The position numbers and the translations under genes are program-made. Shown here in pieces: positions 43,713 to 55,245 of a stretch of DNA of 64,000 nucleotides; within the stretch, counting starts at the first letter, position 1, and each line of letters begins with the position of its first letter. This DNA comes from Tolypocladium sp. Sup5 PDA-1. Lineage: Eukaryota; Ascomycota; Sordariomycetes; Hypocreales; Ophiocordycipitaceae. Below the pieces are notes generated by a model, which was given only the letters and a program-made list of their open reading frames with translations, ran no database searches and was not told the DNA's origin. The stretch is from positions 1 through 64,000 of the forward strand of contig JPHH03000026.1 of assembly GCA_000750105.3 (NCBI GenBank), written 5' to 3'.

Positions 43713-44499
43713 CTTGGGGGGTGTTTTCCTGCTGGTTCCAGTCTTCGAGGCTGTGGATGAGCTGTGGCATCGCCTGTCGTCGGGACTCAGAGCCAGGCCC
43801 GCCGCAGCGCCAGGGATTAATCGTAATGGCAGCCGTACAAACGTTGAGACCAAGGCAAAGAGGGTCGGTGTTGAGGCGGGCCGTTCCTAGCGTAAGGACT
43901 AATATTATCATTGAATAATAATAGAATGTCTCGCGGGATAACGAGCGTCCGACTTCCCACAAGCACGTATAGACCAATCACGGCGCGACATGGCTCGGCG
44001 TAACCTATATCCGCGCTACGGCAGGTATCGCCAAGTTCCGCGTGTGGGTTAGTTGTTATACGCGCTGTGATGCCGGTGATCTCCTAGCTAATTGATAGTC
44101 AAAAGTGATTCCTTTTATCTTGGGCCGTTGGGGTCCTTCGCGAAGAGGACGGGTCATGGAGGCTAGAATCAGACGGGCATACGAGGACTAACAAGCCACG
44201 AGAGGCATTAGTAATTGGATGAAATATCCTTAAAGAAGAGCACCGTCTCGAATCTCGCACAAAGGCTTGATTGCGTTTCCGAGATTTATCGGGGGTTTCG
44301 TGGGGCTTCCGAGCTCTACTTGCTCCATTCAGGTGAAATGATTACCACAGCAAGCACAGGTCGGATCCTCCGAGACCTCGTCTGGTCAACGCAGTACATT
44401 TCTGAAAGAAATACGTTATCCCACTCAATTATAACCAGGGAGATTTGGCGCAGACCTCGAGCAATGCCTCCTTTCAAGTCGGTATTAGTGGCAAAGGCC
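43713..44499. other. Intergenic between NLR start and amidase end
   Basis: Promoter of the NLR gene. An ORF extends upstream of 43712 in frame but is Arg/Ser-rich and unlike the family, so the ATG at 43712 is preferred. No gene at 43900-44499. Confidence 0.5.
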
Positions 44500-46280
44500 T
44501 CAATTAAACAGAGTCCCAATGGCTTTGCCCGCTCTGAGCACTTCCATGTCGCTGAATCGACCACCAACCACCGTCAGACCAAGAGGGAGATTGTGGTATC
44601 CAAAGAATCCAGGAACATTCAGGGAGGGGGCATGGAGGATAGTCCACATGACGTTGAATACCTGTTCTGTTAATCAGCATACAAGGAATGCACATTGTTG
44701 CCAAGACTCGTAACAACACACGACCGTATGGAGCAAACGCTTGCAAAGCCAGACTTCGCGCATCAAGGGGCACTTACTGCGCTTCCAGTGTTTTCCAGCC
44801 CTTCAGGAGCCTGGCCAATGGTACTCGGCGTGATTATGGCATCATATTTGCTGGCAATCTGGTCCCATTGGGGCCGCAGTTGGGCCACGCCGTCATAGGC
44901 CTCTAGCATCTCCTTTCGGGTTGGCTTGCTCTTGTTCTGTACAAACGTCTTGAGCGAAGCGTGCAACTTCTGAGTCGATTGTACGTATTCTTCGTTTGCC
45001 CAGTTAGCAAGCCATTTTTGTTGCTGATGGACGTAACAGTGCCACAATGCTGAAAATCCGGGCCAAGGAAAATACAGGTCAAGGCCATGAACAACATGAA
45101 ATGAGATGGGGACTTACTGGAGAGAAAGGCCGACCGAGCTTCACCGGCCGCCACAACCTCCCGCCATTCGTGGCACTTGCGAAAGCTCTCGGGAAGTTCG
45201 ACGTCCTCAAGCACAACTCCTGCTTTTGCCAAGAGTGAGCGAGCCTTCTTCCACGCCGCCTGGGTATCCGGGCCAGCATGATCCCACACATGCGTCTTGA
45301 TGAGGGCGATCTTGGCTCCTTTGATGGTGAATGGCTTGCGTGGTCGGGTGTAGTCGAGGTCCAGCCGGAAGAGCTTCGCAAGCAGATCAAGGTCATCAAC
45401 GGACCTGGCAAAGAACCCGACGGTGTCAAGACTGACGGAGAACCGGCCAACACCCTCGGTCGATACAAGGCCCCAGGTCGGCTACGTCGTCTGAGTTAAC
45501 TACACTGCAGCTTCAAGTTCTAGATGGATACAATCCTCTCACCTTGAAGGCGTAGGTCCCGGTGTACGAGCCCGGTCGGACAATGCTGCCTCCGGTCTGA
45601 GTGCCGATGGCGATCGGGACTTGGCAATCGCTCACGGCCGCAGCGGAGCCCGACGACGAGCCGCCGGGCGAAAAGTGATAGTCCCGTGGGTTGCAGCACG
45701 GGGTACCCTCGGTCATGGCCGCGAATTCTGTTGTCGCCGTCTTTCCCAGGATGAGAGCACCCGCGGCTCGGAAAATAGCGACAGCGGCAGAGTCGGCCGC
45801 TGCGTTTCCATCGTTCTTGTGGATGGGGGAGTAATAGCGCGTGGGCATGTCTTGGGTCTGGTTAGCCGCGCTTGCCAGACGCCAGTTCATGTAAGACGCA
45901 GAGACGAGTGTACCTTTGGTGAGAAAGATGTCCTTGATTCCGACTGCAACTCCGTGTAACTGTCCTCTCTTTGCAGCAGGCACGTCGTCCAGCCTTCTGG
46001 CTTCCGCAATGATGAGGTCCGTGTCATAGTGAACCCAGGCATGAACGTCGTCATCACGCTTCTCAAACTGCTCAATCAAGGCCCAGGCATACTCCTCCAC
46101 GGTGGCTTTGCCGCTGCGAATCAAGTCGCGAATCTCCGTCGCAGTAAGGCGGTGCAGCTTGGAGGCTTTCTTGGCGACCTTGCCGGCTCTGAAGCGAGGT
46201 GGCCCGGCATCGGATAGCTCGCTATCCTCGATGCTCTCCATCTTCACGTCTGGGTCCAGGACTGAACGGGGTCGCTTCAT
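44500..46280 (-). CDS. Amidase-signature (AS) family amidase
   Basis: Four exons: 46280-45543, 45481-45118, 45049-44778 and 44661-44500. They join in phase to 511 aa; introns are 61, 68 and 116 bp with GTGAGA or GTAAGT donors. The Ser-cisSer-Lys triad is complete: Lys116 in VGIKD, cis-Ser208 in PGGSSSGSAAAV and nucleophile Ser232 in TQTGGSIVRPGS, with the usual 24-residue spacing between the serines. The C-terminus has VMWTILHAPSLNVPGF, LPLGLTVVGGRF and a closing LRAGKAIGTLF. It hydrolyses an amide to a carboxylate and ammonia or an amine; the substrate is not predictable. The first 40 residues are polar and basic with no leader, so it is probably intracellular. Confidence 0.9.
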
Positions 46281-47608
46281 TGAAACTGAGCACAGTCGCC
46301 ACCTATGGTTGTCTGGAGCAAGCTTTCTGGACCCGGGCCGGATCTAGACACAGCCAGCCGACGCGCTCGGTGGAGGAGAGCTGTTTGGATACGTGGAGGT
46401 TAACAGCGAAGGGCGGGGCTCCACGATGCGGGCTCCACGATGCGGGCTCCGTGATTCGGGGCTCCGTTGCTGGCGCCGAGCCAATGGCTACACTCGATTT
46501 GGGGTTCCTTGCCGACGATGGACGAGAGTCGGCATCCATCCTCAGCAAGCAAAGCAACTTCGTATTCTGGTATTTGATGGATCCTGCACTCATTGGAAGC
46601 TTTCGAGGCTGTCGCTTCTTTTTTGTATGTTGTACGCTCCCTAGCCCGTCGTGACGCAACATGAAGATGAGGAGTTCCACGTCGTACGAAGTACGAGTAG
46701 TTAGCATCGACTCCGGCCCTCACCCCGCACCAGCGCGGCTGTTGGTGCACCACGTTTAATGACTGGAATTTCCAAGAAATTATATATAGGTTCCAGTCAG
46801 ACACAAGACAACATTTCCATGCAAACACTGGCCATGTGCTGACGGGACGCTGAACCAGTATGAAGCACGGGCACAGATTGAACTCCAATCAATGACCGTG
46901 TCTACCCCTTTACCAACTCTCAACGTACCATCAATAACGGCCCTACACCATTTTGAGGATCAATTTGGAAGCTTTGGAGGGTGCGTAACATTGGGGATGC
47001 CACCAAACATGGACCGATAACAGGTCGTTTTTATCTTATAATATAGATTGCCCTTGGCTGCTGGCGAAGTGGCGTGGCCAATCATCGGTGAATACCTTGG
47101 TGTTGGGCAGAACGCAAAGGCATTTGCGGACGAAATGCAAGCAAGGATGCTGTACTTTCTCTTCCTCGTTCCCTCCAGGCCATACATCATTGACCATGCC
47201 CATCCAAGTAATAATGGCAACTCCAAACCTCAACCGAAGTTGTGTATGCGGGCGGCAGTGGTTCGGCAGATAGGTCTTGACATGCCTCAGGAGTCTGCAG
47301 ACGGGCCACTGGTGTGGTTCAATCGTGTCCAATAGCTGCTGGGGCAGTCGTGATGCAGCCGTCTCATAACATGAGCCATTGCTCGCACTCTTGCTTCTAT
47401 TACTAGTAAATAGTAGAGCTAAAAAAGATACCATTCGCAATGCTAACAGCAGACGGTACCAATGTCACTGCTCCCGTGTTTCCTAGTGCCTCAGCAACCT
47501 CAGTTCCTTCCCCACACTGCATAAACAGTACCATGAAAACGATCACTATGCCCTTCCAAAAGATAGGGTTCTTCTCCTACTCCATGCCGGATTCGGGACC
47601 CATAGTAC
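46281..47608. other. Intergenic region, no gene supported
   Basis: Promoter of the amidase at the left and 3' flank of the channel gene at the right. ORFs at 46303-46888 and 47036-47440 lack domain patterns. Confidence 0.5.
46414..46468. repeat. Short minisatellite, about 14-bp unit, four copies
   Basis: Imperfect repeats of GGGCTCCACGATGC-like units, about 140 bp upstream of the amidase ATG (46280). Confidence 0.7.
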
Positions 47609-49804
47609 TCACGACGTCGAGTCTGTCGCCGGCTTGTCACTAGACTGGTTTTCCTGCATGGCCATAATCACAGTCGTGAGCTTGTCAATCTTCCGGTTGA
47701 GCTCGTCGATCTGAACCTCCACAGCTGTCGGCGCGTCCATGTCGTCATCCTCCCTCTTGTCGGGTCGGAGAAAGTTCCCCTCTCTGGAAGCCGGCCACAG
47801 CTGCCGACTGTGTCCCGAAGACGGCCTCATGTGTGGTATCTCCGGTCGCCGACTTCTCCGCCTCGACTCCTTGGGCCCCTTTAGGCCGGCGTATTCGTTG
47901 TTAACCTTGCGCCGGATGAGCTCGTAGAGCTGAATCGCCCACACAATTGGGGCGTGGGTGATCCTGAGGAGCACGATGCGGCCGGCGCGGAACTTTTCGT
48001 CATTGCGGAACACGAGCCGCAGCGGGCGGAAGATGATGAGCGCAATGAGGTTGAATGGCGGGTAAAAATGCGTGAGCCGATTGCTGGTAGACGCCTCCAA
48101 GACATAGACGCTGTACACGTAGAGGTACTCCTCTCTTGCGTGCGTGATGACGCGAGAAAAGCTGTTGGACAGCATACCGGTTAGGGATCCGGTCAGAAGG
48201 ATGGACGTCAGAGTGATGAAGATGATCATCAGCGGTGGCCCAAAGATGGGATCGATCTGGTGCATGACCTCGAAGCCCACGTAGCTCGACCCAAAGAAGA
48301 TCTTGGTCAGGATGCCCGTCATCCTGGCAAGGTCAAAGACGTCGCGGCCCACGAGCGAAAAGGTGGTCAGGAAGCCGAGATAGATGATGACGACGAGGAC
48401 CATGAACTTGATAAAGTCCTTGCCCATCTCCTTAAGACAGGGAATCAAGGTGCCCCAGTACGGGCTCAGGCTCAAGATGGAGCAGATACGCGGCATCATA
48501 AACAGCGCCTCGAGCGCGAGCACGTCAAAGGCTAGGTCATTCATCCTGGTGTTGTGCTGAGTGATTCCGATGATTCCTAAGCTCCAATCAGCATGCATGC
48601 GCGACGTCTGGAATGCTGGCAACTCACGTAGAACGGCGAATATGAAGCCGATGAGGATCATGATCATGTCGAACAGGTTCCAGATGTCGGTCGTGTAAAA
48701 GATGGACCCAGCGTCTATCCACTCGCTCAGCTCGTCGTAGAAGAAGGCTGCGATCCAGATGAACAAGACAATTTCGGTTGCCGTGATGCGGCTCTCGTCC
48801 CGAACGATGAGGACAGCGTAGTAGAGACACAAGAAGACGGCGAAGAAGAGCACTTCCCAGCTCTTGAGGTACTTGGGGACACGTAGTCGAGAGTACGGGT
48901 CTGACGTCTGCGGATTGTAGAAGCGGTGCCTCTTCGTGGCATGCACCGATAGACTGTCCCAGAAGACAATGTCGCCGTTCCATATTCCGCTGATAATCTT
49001 CTGGACGACATGCTGGCTGAGGAAGCGCTTTGCGTTTGCGATGGCCGCGATTTCCAAAGCATTCAGGCTCTTGAATGCAAGCGTCGGGTCTCTCTCCTCG
49101 CCTGCATCCTCGCTGGCGTTGGTGAGGCGGGAGAGGGAGCTAAGCAAGTTGGCTCTCTTGGAGGAACTACCAACGGGCACGGCGGTTGGCTCGTCGTCGG
49201 GGCTCGGCAAGATGCGAGGCAGCAGGGGGGTTCTCTCGGCAGCTTCTTGGTCGTAGTATTGCTGCCGTAGCTCATCCGTCGCGTCCCTAAGATCTGGGAT
49301 CTCGTACAGGCAGAAGTTCATGGCCTCGCGCTCCGAGAGGCGGCTGAGGAAGCGCCACGCGGCAATCTCGCAGGCGTTGGATTTGGTCTCGCTCAGTCCC
49401 AGTTGCTCATGGTCGGCGGCATAGTGCCACTTGAGCGCGCTGCACGGGCTGGTCAGCGAATGGCTGCACCATCAGGCGGACGCGATGGGCACGCACAGCA
49501 GGGCATTGACGATGGCTGGGTTGGTGCAGGTCTCGTGGAGGTGGTCGACGAGGACGCGAAGGCAATTGCCAGCGGCAGTCGTCCTAAGCTGCTCAAAGGT
49601 GCTGGGCAGCTCGATGGCATCCGCAAAGTAGCTGCGAGGCGGCAGCGGCCGTTAGCATCGACGTCGCGCGGCGTTTCGAGCCGACATGCAGCCATGGGGG
49701 CGCCGTGGCACGTACAAGGAGAGCTTCCTCACGACCTGCCGAAAAGTGTCGTCCTCGGCGATGTCGGGCAGGTCAAAGTCGAGTCTCGCGGAGACGGGGC
49801 TCAT
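47609..49804 (-). CDS. yvc1-like: Vacuolar TRP-type calcium channel (Yvc1-like)
   Basis: Four exons: 49804-49716, 49631-49497, 49439-48628 and 48576-47609. They join in phase to 667 aa; introns are 84, 57 and 51 bp. The 51-bp intron is itself in frame, so it can be missed. The N-terminal cytosolic region includes CEIAAWRFLSRLSEREAMNF. Several membrane helices follow (WEVLFFAVFLCLYYAVLIV, DIWNLFDMIMILIGFIFAV, then FIKFMVLVVIIYLGFLTTF). A pore-like segment with FFGSSYVGF precedes the last helix and THAREEYLYVYSVYVLEAST, typical of fungal TRPY/Yvc1 channels. The tail is basic, then a short coiled coil (VEVQIDELNRKIDKLTTVIM). Expected role: calcium release from the vacuole. The first-exon ATG is uncertain; 49846 is an in-frame alternative. 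Confidence 0.82.
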
Positions 49805-49846
49805 CTCGCGCGCCGGCTGCGCCCTCGACCTCAGACGGATGGGCAT

Positions 49847-51980
49847 GGTGGCTGCTCTGCTGTGCGCGCCCGCGGCAGACGTCTGGCACGGGTCGAGTGT
49901 CGATGCAGATGCCGTGATCCAGCGCGGGATGGGCAACGAGGAGCCAGTGTTGTGGAGGAGAGCGGCCGGACGAGGTCAAGGGTCGACGTGGTGGCGGTGA
50001 TGTCAGTGCTCCAGGGGACGGGGGACCCTTGCGTCGGCAATTTGGCGCCAGAGCCGCGCTGGCAACTGTAGGGTAGCGACATCCAGTGGAAGTTGAAACT
50101 AACCATTTTGGGTCACTGCGTTGCGTTATCGTTGCTTCCATTTCGCAGGCTCCAAGGCCAGCTATCGTTTCATATCGTCGGAAAGACCGAATAAGAGGCT
50201 CTTGCGATGGCGTCTGCTCGCCATTAGCGCGGGCGGCACCCGACTCCAACAAGAGGGGACACTGATGCAGGCAGGCATTATCAGATGACCCAGGGGACTG
50301 GGACGCCGATGGTGGCGCCTGGATTGCGGCAACTGCACGTCGATGCAGACGAGCAAAAAATATGCGTTTTGGTCAGATCCAAGGCGCGGCGCAAGACATA
50401 GTCGTGGTGCCAGTATTGGATGTCCCCGCGAAGTAAGTTGCGAGTTGGCCATTTGCCCGTCACTCGACAAAGCGGAATCGGTTTCGTCATCCACCCGAGG
50501 CTGACAGGTTGGCAGCTCCCTGGAGTAACAGCCGGACAATACTCTCCGCATCCCACTCGTGGCACACTGCATCCCTGCCATCAAAGTTGCTATCGACTCG
50601 CCCGAGAAAGTCAGAGACCCAGCGGGGAGACCTGGCTTTACGAATCTGGAGGAGTCTTCACCCAGGGCGCAAGACGTCTTGGTCCACTGGGAATCATGGC
50701 ATGCGTACGGAGTCCAGTGGCAGCAGTTGCAGCGTTGCTTGGGTCGGAACGAGGCAATCACGTCTTCCCGTGGCGCATGAGCCAGGGGCGGCGAACCTGA
50801 CAAATTCGCCGACGGCTTCACACAAACTGCTTCCAAATCCTCTGTTTTTCTTTACACAGCAACGTCCAGGCGTTCGGCCCGAGAACCTGAGGAGGCAAAG
50901 GCACCGGCGCAAACGAGGTCGCAATCTAGTAGCGGGCCAGAGGCAATGGCAGCGGCAACATGAACATGAGGGGCGGAGGTGCGTTCAACAAGTGCCGGAT
51001 ATTAATGAGAGTGGGACTCTGCATGACGGAAAGGCGGCGAGCCGCGAATCTGGCAGTGATTATCGAGTCCGGACTAGGATGCCAGCCGGCTTTTGGAGGC
51101 AAAACGCGTGGAAGAAGTGGCTTGTTAGCGGGGTCTACACATTGAGCCGAGGCCCAACCCCTTCATGTTCTAACCCTAGGCCTACACTAAATATAGGAAA
51201 CAAGCGTGTAAACTTCAGTAACCAAGGGCTTGCACACCTGTTCCTTGGCATTTCGGGGCAAAGATGTGCTGAGTTCTCGGAACTCGCTGTATCTGAGTCT
51301 ATTCTTCCAGAGTTGACTGGGCCGTCCATGACCAGCTGAGTCTACCAGTTGCTTCGCGACTTCAACTGCGACTACAGATGCAGGGGCTGCAAAGCTTTTA
51401 ATATTCGGGACGAGCCGCAATGGGCCGTTCGTTCCGTCCATGCTGTACTTGTCATGACTTGCCGGGAGTACGAATGGATGTTGACAGGTTACAAATCTGC
51501 TGCCATTTCATCAATTATCAAGTTCGTGACTCGTGAGCTACCTGAAAGACCGGCCCTGGTCCCAAGCCATTGGCCCGGAAAACGCCACTCCTCAACAACC
51601 GGCCGGACGGCTGAAACCCAAGCCGTCTTTCTTCCCGGGGCACGGACGTACCTCCGGACTAGTACGGGGCTGATTTCCTCTTCAGGGTATAGGACTTCTT
51701 CAACAAACAGGAACCGGCCGCTAATGCACACAGAGGGGAGCAAAGACCTGCCAGACAGGACGGCTATCATACGCCACGTTGCTTGGTCCGCACAAGTGGC
51801 ACCCATTCATTCCGTCCCTGGACCTTCAGTCTCGCGTGAGTTGGGTTGCTAAGCCGAGATGTTGAATCAGGTGGCGACCACTTGATCGCCATGGCCTCTA
51901 GTACCCCTTTCGCTCTCTGGCATCAAACTTCTCTTCTCCGTATTCACTCTTTGCTACTACCGTGCAGCAATTCAGTCGAA
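49847..51980. other. Intergenic region, no gene supported
   Basis: The longest ORFs (50162-50836 minus, 50509-51339 plus) overlap each other on opposite strands and have no domain, leader or splice pattern. I read them as chance ORFs in GC-rich sequence. Confidence 0.5.
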
Positions 51981-53315
51981 ATGGCCACCGTGGATACCGC
52001 AAACCGTGGACCAGAGCTTCTGGCCGTGAACACTGTGTTCTGCGTTCTAGCAGTGTTGATCGTCCTTTTGAGATGCTTCACGCGTGCCAGATTGGTCAAG
52101 GCCTTTGGCCTTGACGACTGGCTGATGATTGTGGCGACCGTAAGTATCGAGACAACTTTGCACCTTGCACCCAAGCTCCCAACAGCTCGACAGTATTCTC
52201 TAACCGCGGAAACAGGCGTTTTTCGTCGTGTTTGTTGTCGTGTCAAACATCGGTATACATTACGGAACGGGCCAACATATGGCCAACCTAGACGCTGACA
52301 ACATCAAACATGCTATGATGGTGCGTTTAACTGTACGCGGCGAAAGAATTATCCACTAAATCTTTATTAGTACTGGTGGTTCTGCTATATCTTCTACTGC
52401 CTGTCAATGGTCAGCTCCAAGCTGTCATTCGCTTGGTTCTTGCTCCGAATAACGACAACAAGGACTCACTCTTGGATAATATATGGCGCGTCCTTGGGAG
52501 CTGTCGTTGGAGCAATCATCTTTTTCTTCGTCACCATCTTTCAATGCCACCCGGTATCTTTCTTCTGGGACAGGAGTCAGCCCGGGGAGTGTCTAGACAT
52601 GGACATCATCATCGACATTGTCTATTTCTACAGCGCCATCAGCGTCATCACCGACTTCACCTTTGCTATTCTTCCCGGGTTCGTGATCTGGAACCTCAAG
52701 CTGAAGACACGAGCAAAAATCGCAATCATCGTGTTGATAGCAATGGGTTGCGCGTAAGTCCATCGCTGATGCAGCATTTGGGTGGTGCCTGTTCTAACTT
52801 CTCACCACAGCGCGAGCTCCGCCGTCCTTGTCCGGTTTGCGTATATTAAGAAGTTTAAAGATCCCGATTTCTTATGTGAGTATTCGCGCTCTCTGAGATC
52901 TGCAGCGCTTCATCGTGTACCTTTACTGACATGACCTGTCTCAGGGGCTACTCTGGACATTGCTATATGGTCGGCTATTGAAATGGGCCTGGCCATCAGC
53001 GCAGCAAGCTTGGCGACACTGCGGCCACTCCTCAAAATGGTCGCATGGAAGCTGGGTATATCGACACGGGGAACAACATCCAGCCGGATGGCGTACGGTA
53101 CCGGCGTACCGCCGGGAAGCAGGAGCATTCCGAACAACCCCAAAGGTGGCAATGAATTTGACCACAGCGTCTATGTAATGTCCGAGATTCACGTCAAAAC
53201 CGGCCATGACAGCCAGGAGAAACTACATGAGCGGGATGTAGAAGTTGTGGGAGCAGCAGAGGACGGGAAGAAAGCGACGCCGAGAAGCTTTCTGCGCAGT
53301 GTCAATCCCTTTTAA
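51981..53315 (+). CDS. PTH11-like seven-helix receptor (fungal rhodopsin-like domain)
   Basis: Five exons: 51981-52139, 52216-52320, 52371-52753, 52811-52875 and 52945-53315. They join in phase to 360 aa; introns are 50-76 bp. The ATG at 51981 (MATVDTANRGPE) sits just before helix 1; an upstream in-frame ATG at 51891 is possible. Family marks: LLRCFTRARLVKAFGLDDWL after helix 1, FCYIFYCLSMVSSKLSFAWF, FQCHPVSFFWD, PGECLD, ITDFTFAILPGFVIWNLKLK and WATLDIAIWSAIEMGLAI. This is the SAM/PTH11-type rhodopsin domain (no CFEM seen), found in plasma-membrane receptors that sense surface or host cues. The C-terminal tail of about 100 aa is polar. It converges on the P450 gene, 92 bp apart. Confidence 0.87.
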
Positions 53316-53407
53316 GGCGTCTACATAGCTTTGTATTGCGCTATAATATCCGGGGATCTGTGCGGTAACTGCCTCAACTTCGACTTGAGATTAACCGTCG
53401 ACACGTC

Positions 53408-55245
53408 TTAGCACTTGAACAAACACTTGGTCTTCTCCCAACCATGCCTTCTCGTGATCCTGGCCCCAAGGCCCTCTCCGCCTTTGACCGGCTTACACGA
53501 CGGAGCCGACAGTTTCGACCCCTCCATCTTCAGGTCGCCAAACTCCATCCCCAAAGGCTCGATGTCAAAGCGGAGCAGCATCATAGACATGAACCCGAGA
53601 ATCTCGGAAAACGCCAGGTTCCTCCCGGGGCAGAGATGCTTCCCGCCGCCAAAGGGAAAGAAGGCGGCCTTGCGCTTCCGCTCCGCTTCCGAGACGCGTG
53701 TCCCAAAGCCCTCCTTGCCCGGCGGTTGCAGGAAACGCTCGGCGTTGAAGTCGGCGGCGTCGGAGCCCCAGATCCCGACCGCCCCGTGTGTAACACCAGC
53801 CGATAGCTGGATATCGACGCCCTTCTTTAGTAGATACGTCTGCCCGTCTTGCGCAGTGAGGGTAATGTCGGCCATGGCGCGGCGCATGCTGACCGAATGG
53901 TTGACGATTCGCATCGTCTCGCGGTAGCAGCTGATCATCAGCGGCAGCTGCTCGCCGAACCGGGTGATGTCGAACGTTGCCGTCTTGCCACCGCCAATCT
54001 TCTCGTCATCGGTCAACGTAGCGGCGGCTTTGGCCTCGGTGCGCAGTCGCGCTACCAGTGTCGGCCGCGAGAGCACAAATATCAGCATCCAAAAGAACGT
54101 GGGAACGGCATTCGTCGTCGCGACGACGGGGAGGATGGTCTCTAGCTTGGCAATCTCCTCACCGGTGAAGCCGTACGAGCGCAAGGACCGGGCTCGGTTG
54201 GCGGTCAGAGCGGAGGTGGTGGGATCATTCACATCATGCTCGCTTTCGTAGTACTCCGTCATGACTTTCTGTAACGTCTGTCTGGCTTGAAAGCCCTTGG
54301 GCATGGTGACGGAGGGGTACAGAGATAAAAGAAAGAAGGGCAGGCTCTTCTCAAAGGTCCTAAAGGGGATATACTCATTTGAGCACCTGCAGACTGATTG
54401 CAAAGGGTGAATTGGTGAACTTACCAAATGGCAGGAATCAAGCTGGGGTCTTTGGCGAAGGGATCACTATCCCCGTACAAGGCTTTAGTCGTCGCCATGC
54501 TCATAACATCTCTGCACCAACCAAAGAGGTTCCCAACCTCGAGCCCGGCATCAATCTTCCTTTCCCTTCCTGAGTTGGCCTCGTCGGCCTCGAGGGTCCC
54601 GTCACTGATCAGGTCCAACTTGGCTGAGATGCTACCAAGGAAATGGATGTTCATTTTTTGAAGCGATGCAGGTTGGAAGCTCCTGTGGATCACATCCGTG
54701 AAGTCTGGAACGATCCTCGGCTGACTGGTGATTTTTGCAAAGGTCGCATCTGTGAGACCAAAAGACTTTTGAGCAAAGTCGACTACAAACGGTTCGAAGC
54801 TCGCATTTTTGGACCGTAGTGTGGACTGGATCAGATCTGGGTCGAAGATCGTGTATATCTTTCCGTTCAACATAGGCAGGGTGGCTATGGGCACCGACGA
54901 GTTGGTCTTGCTGCCCGACATGATCATCTCTTAGTATGACGACTCTCAGCGTTTGACAAGATGAATCAAGACGCACTGAAGCACCGGCTGAAACTCATTC
55001 TGATATTTAATCAGATTGATGATGTGTCCAACGAAGGGGATCCTCGGTTTGAGGAGAGGGGGCTCTCGAGGATCGTGACTAGACGACAGAAGCCAGCTCA
55101 CGAGAGCATAGATGATGACGCCGCCGACGAGAAGTGTGGCCAGGATGATTGTTGCACGAGGCGACCGGCCTAGAAAGTTGGAGATGACCCCCTCCGTGTT
55201 GAACCCGTCGAACAGGGCACCCTCGTCTCCTGGTATACGATCCAT
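53408..55245 (-). CDS. Cytochrome P450
   Basis: Three exons: 55245-54973, 54927-54425 and 54359-53408. They give 575 aa. The second intron (54424-54360, 65 bp) is chosen over a 38-bp alternative because it restores the AIWTFEKSLP helix usual in these enzymes. The first intron has a weak GTCTTG donor, so that junction is less certain. Features: N-terminal membrane anchor (ATIILATLLVGGVIIYALVS), a PRIPFVGHI proline region, ExxR in CYRETMR, a NAERF meander and the heme loop FPFGGGKHLCPGRNLAF with the Cys ligand. The F/P-rich heme loop and overall layout resemble fungal CYP7/CYP8-like enzymes acting on lipids or sterols. Substrate unknown; no biosynthetic cluster is evident. Confidence 0.85.

Noticed and set aside
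50162..51339. Overlapping long ORFs on both strands (224 and 276 codons)
   Set aside because: Opposite-strand overlap, no recognisable domain, and a codon pattern unlike the real genes nearby.
54387..54424. 38-bp intron option in the P450 gene
   Set aside because: It is in phase but leaves a foreign CSNEYIPFR segment. The 65-bp option gives the expected WTFEKSLP helix.
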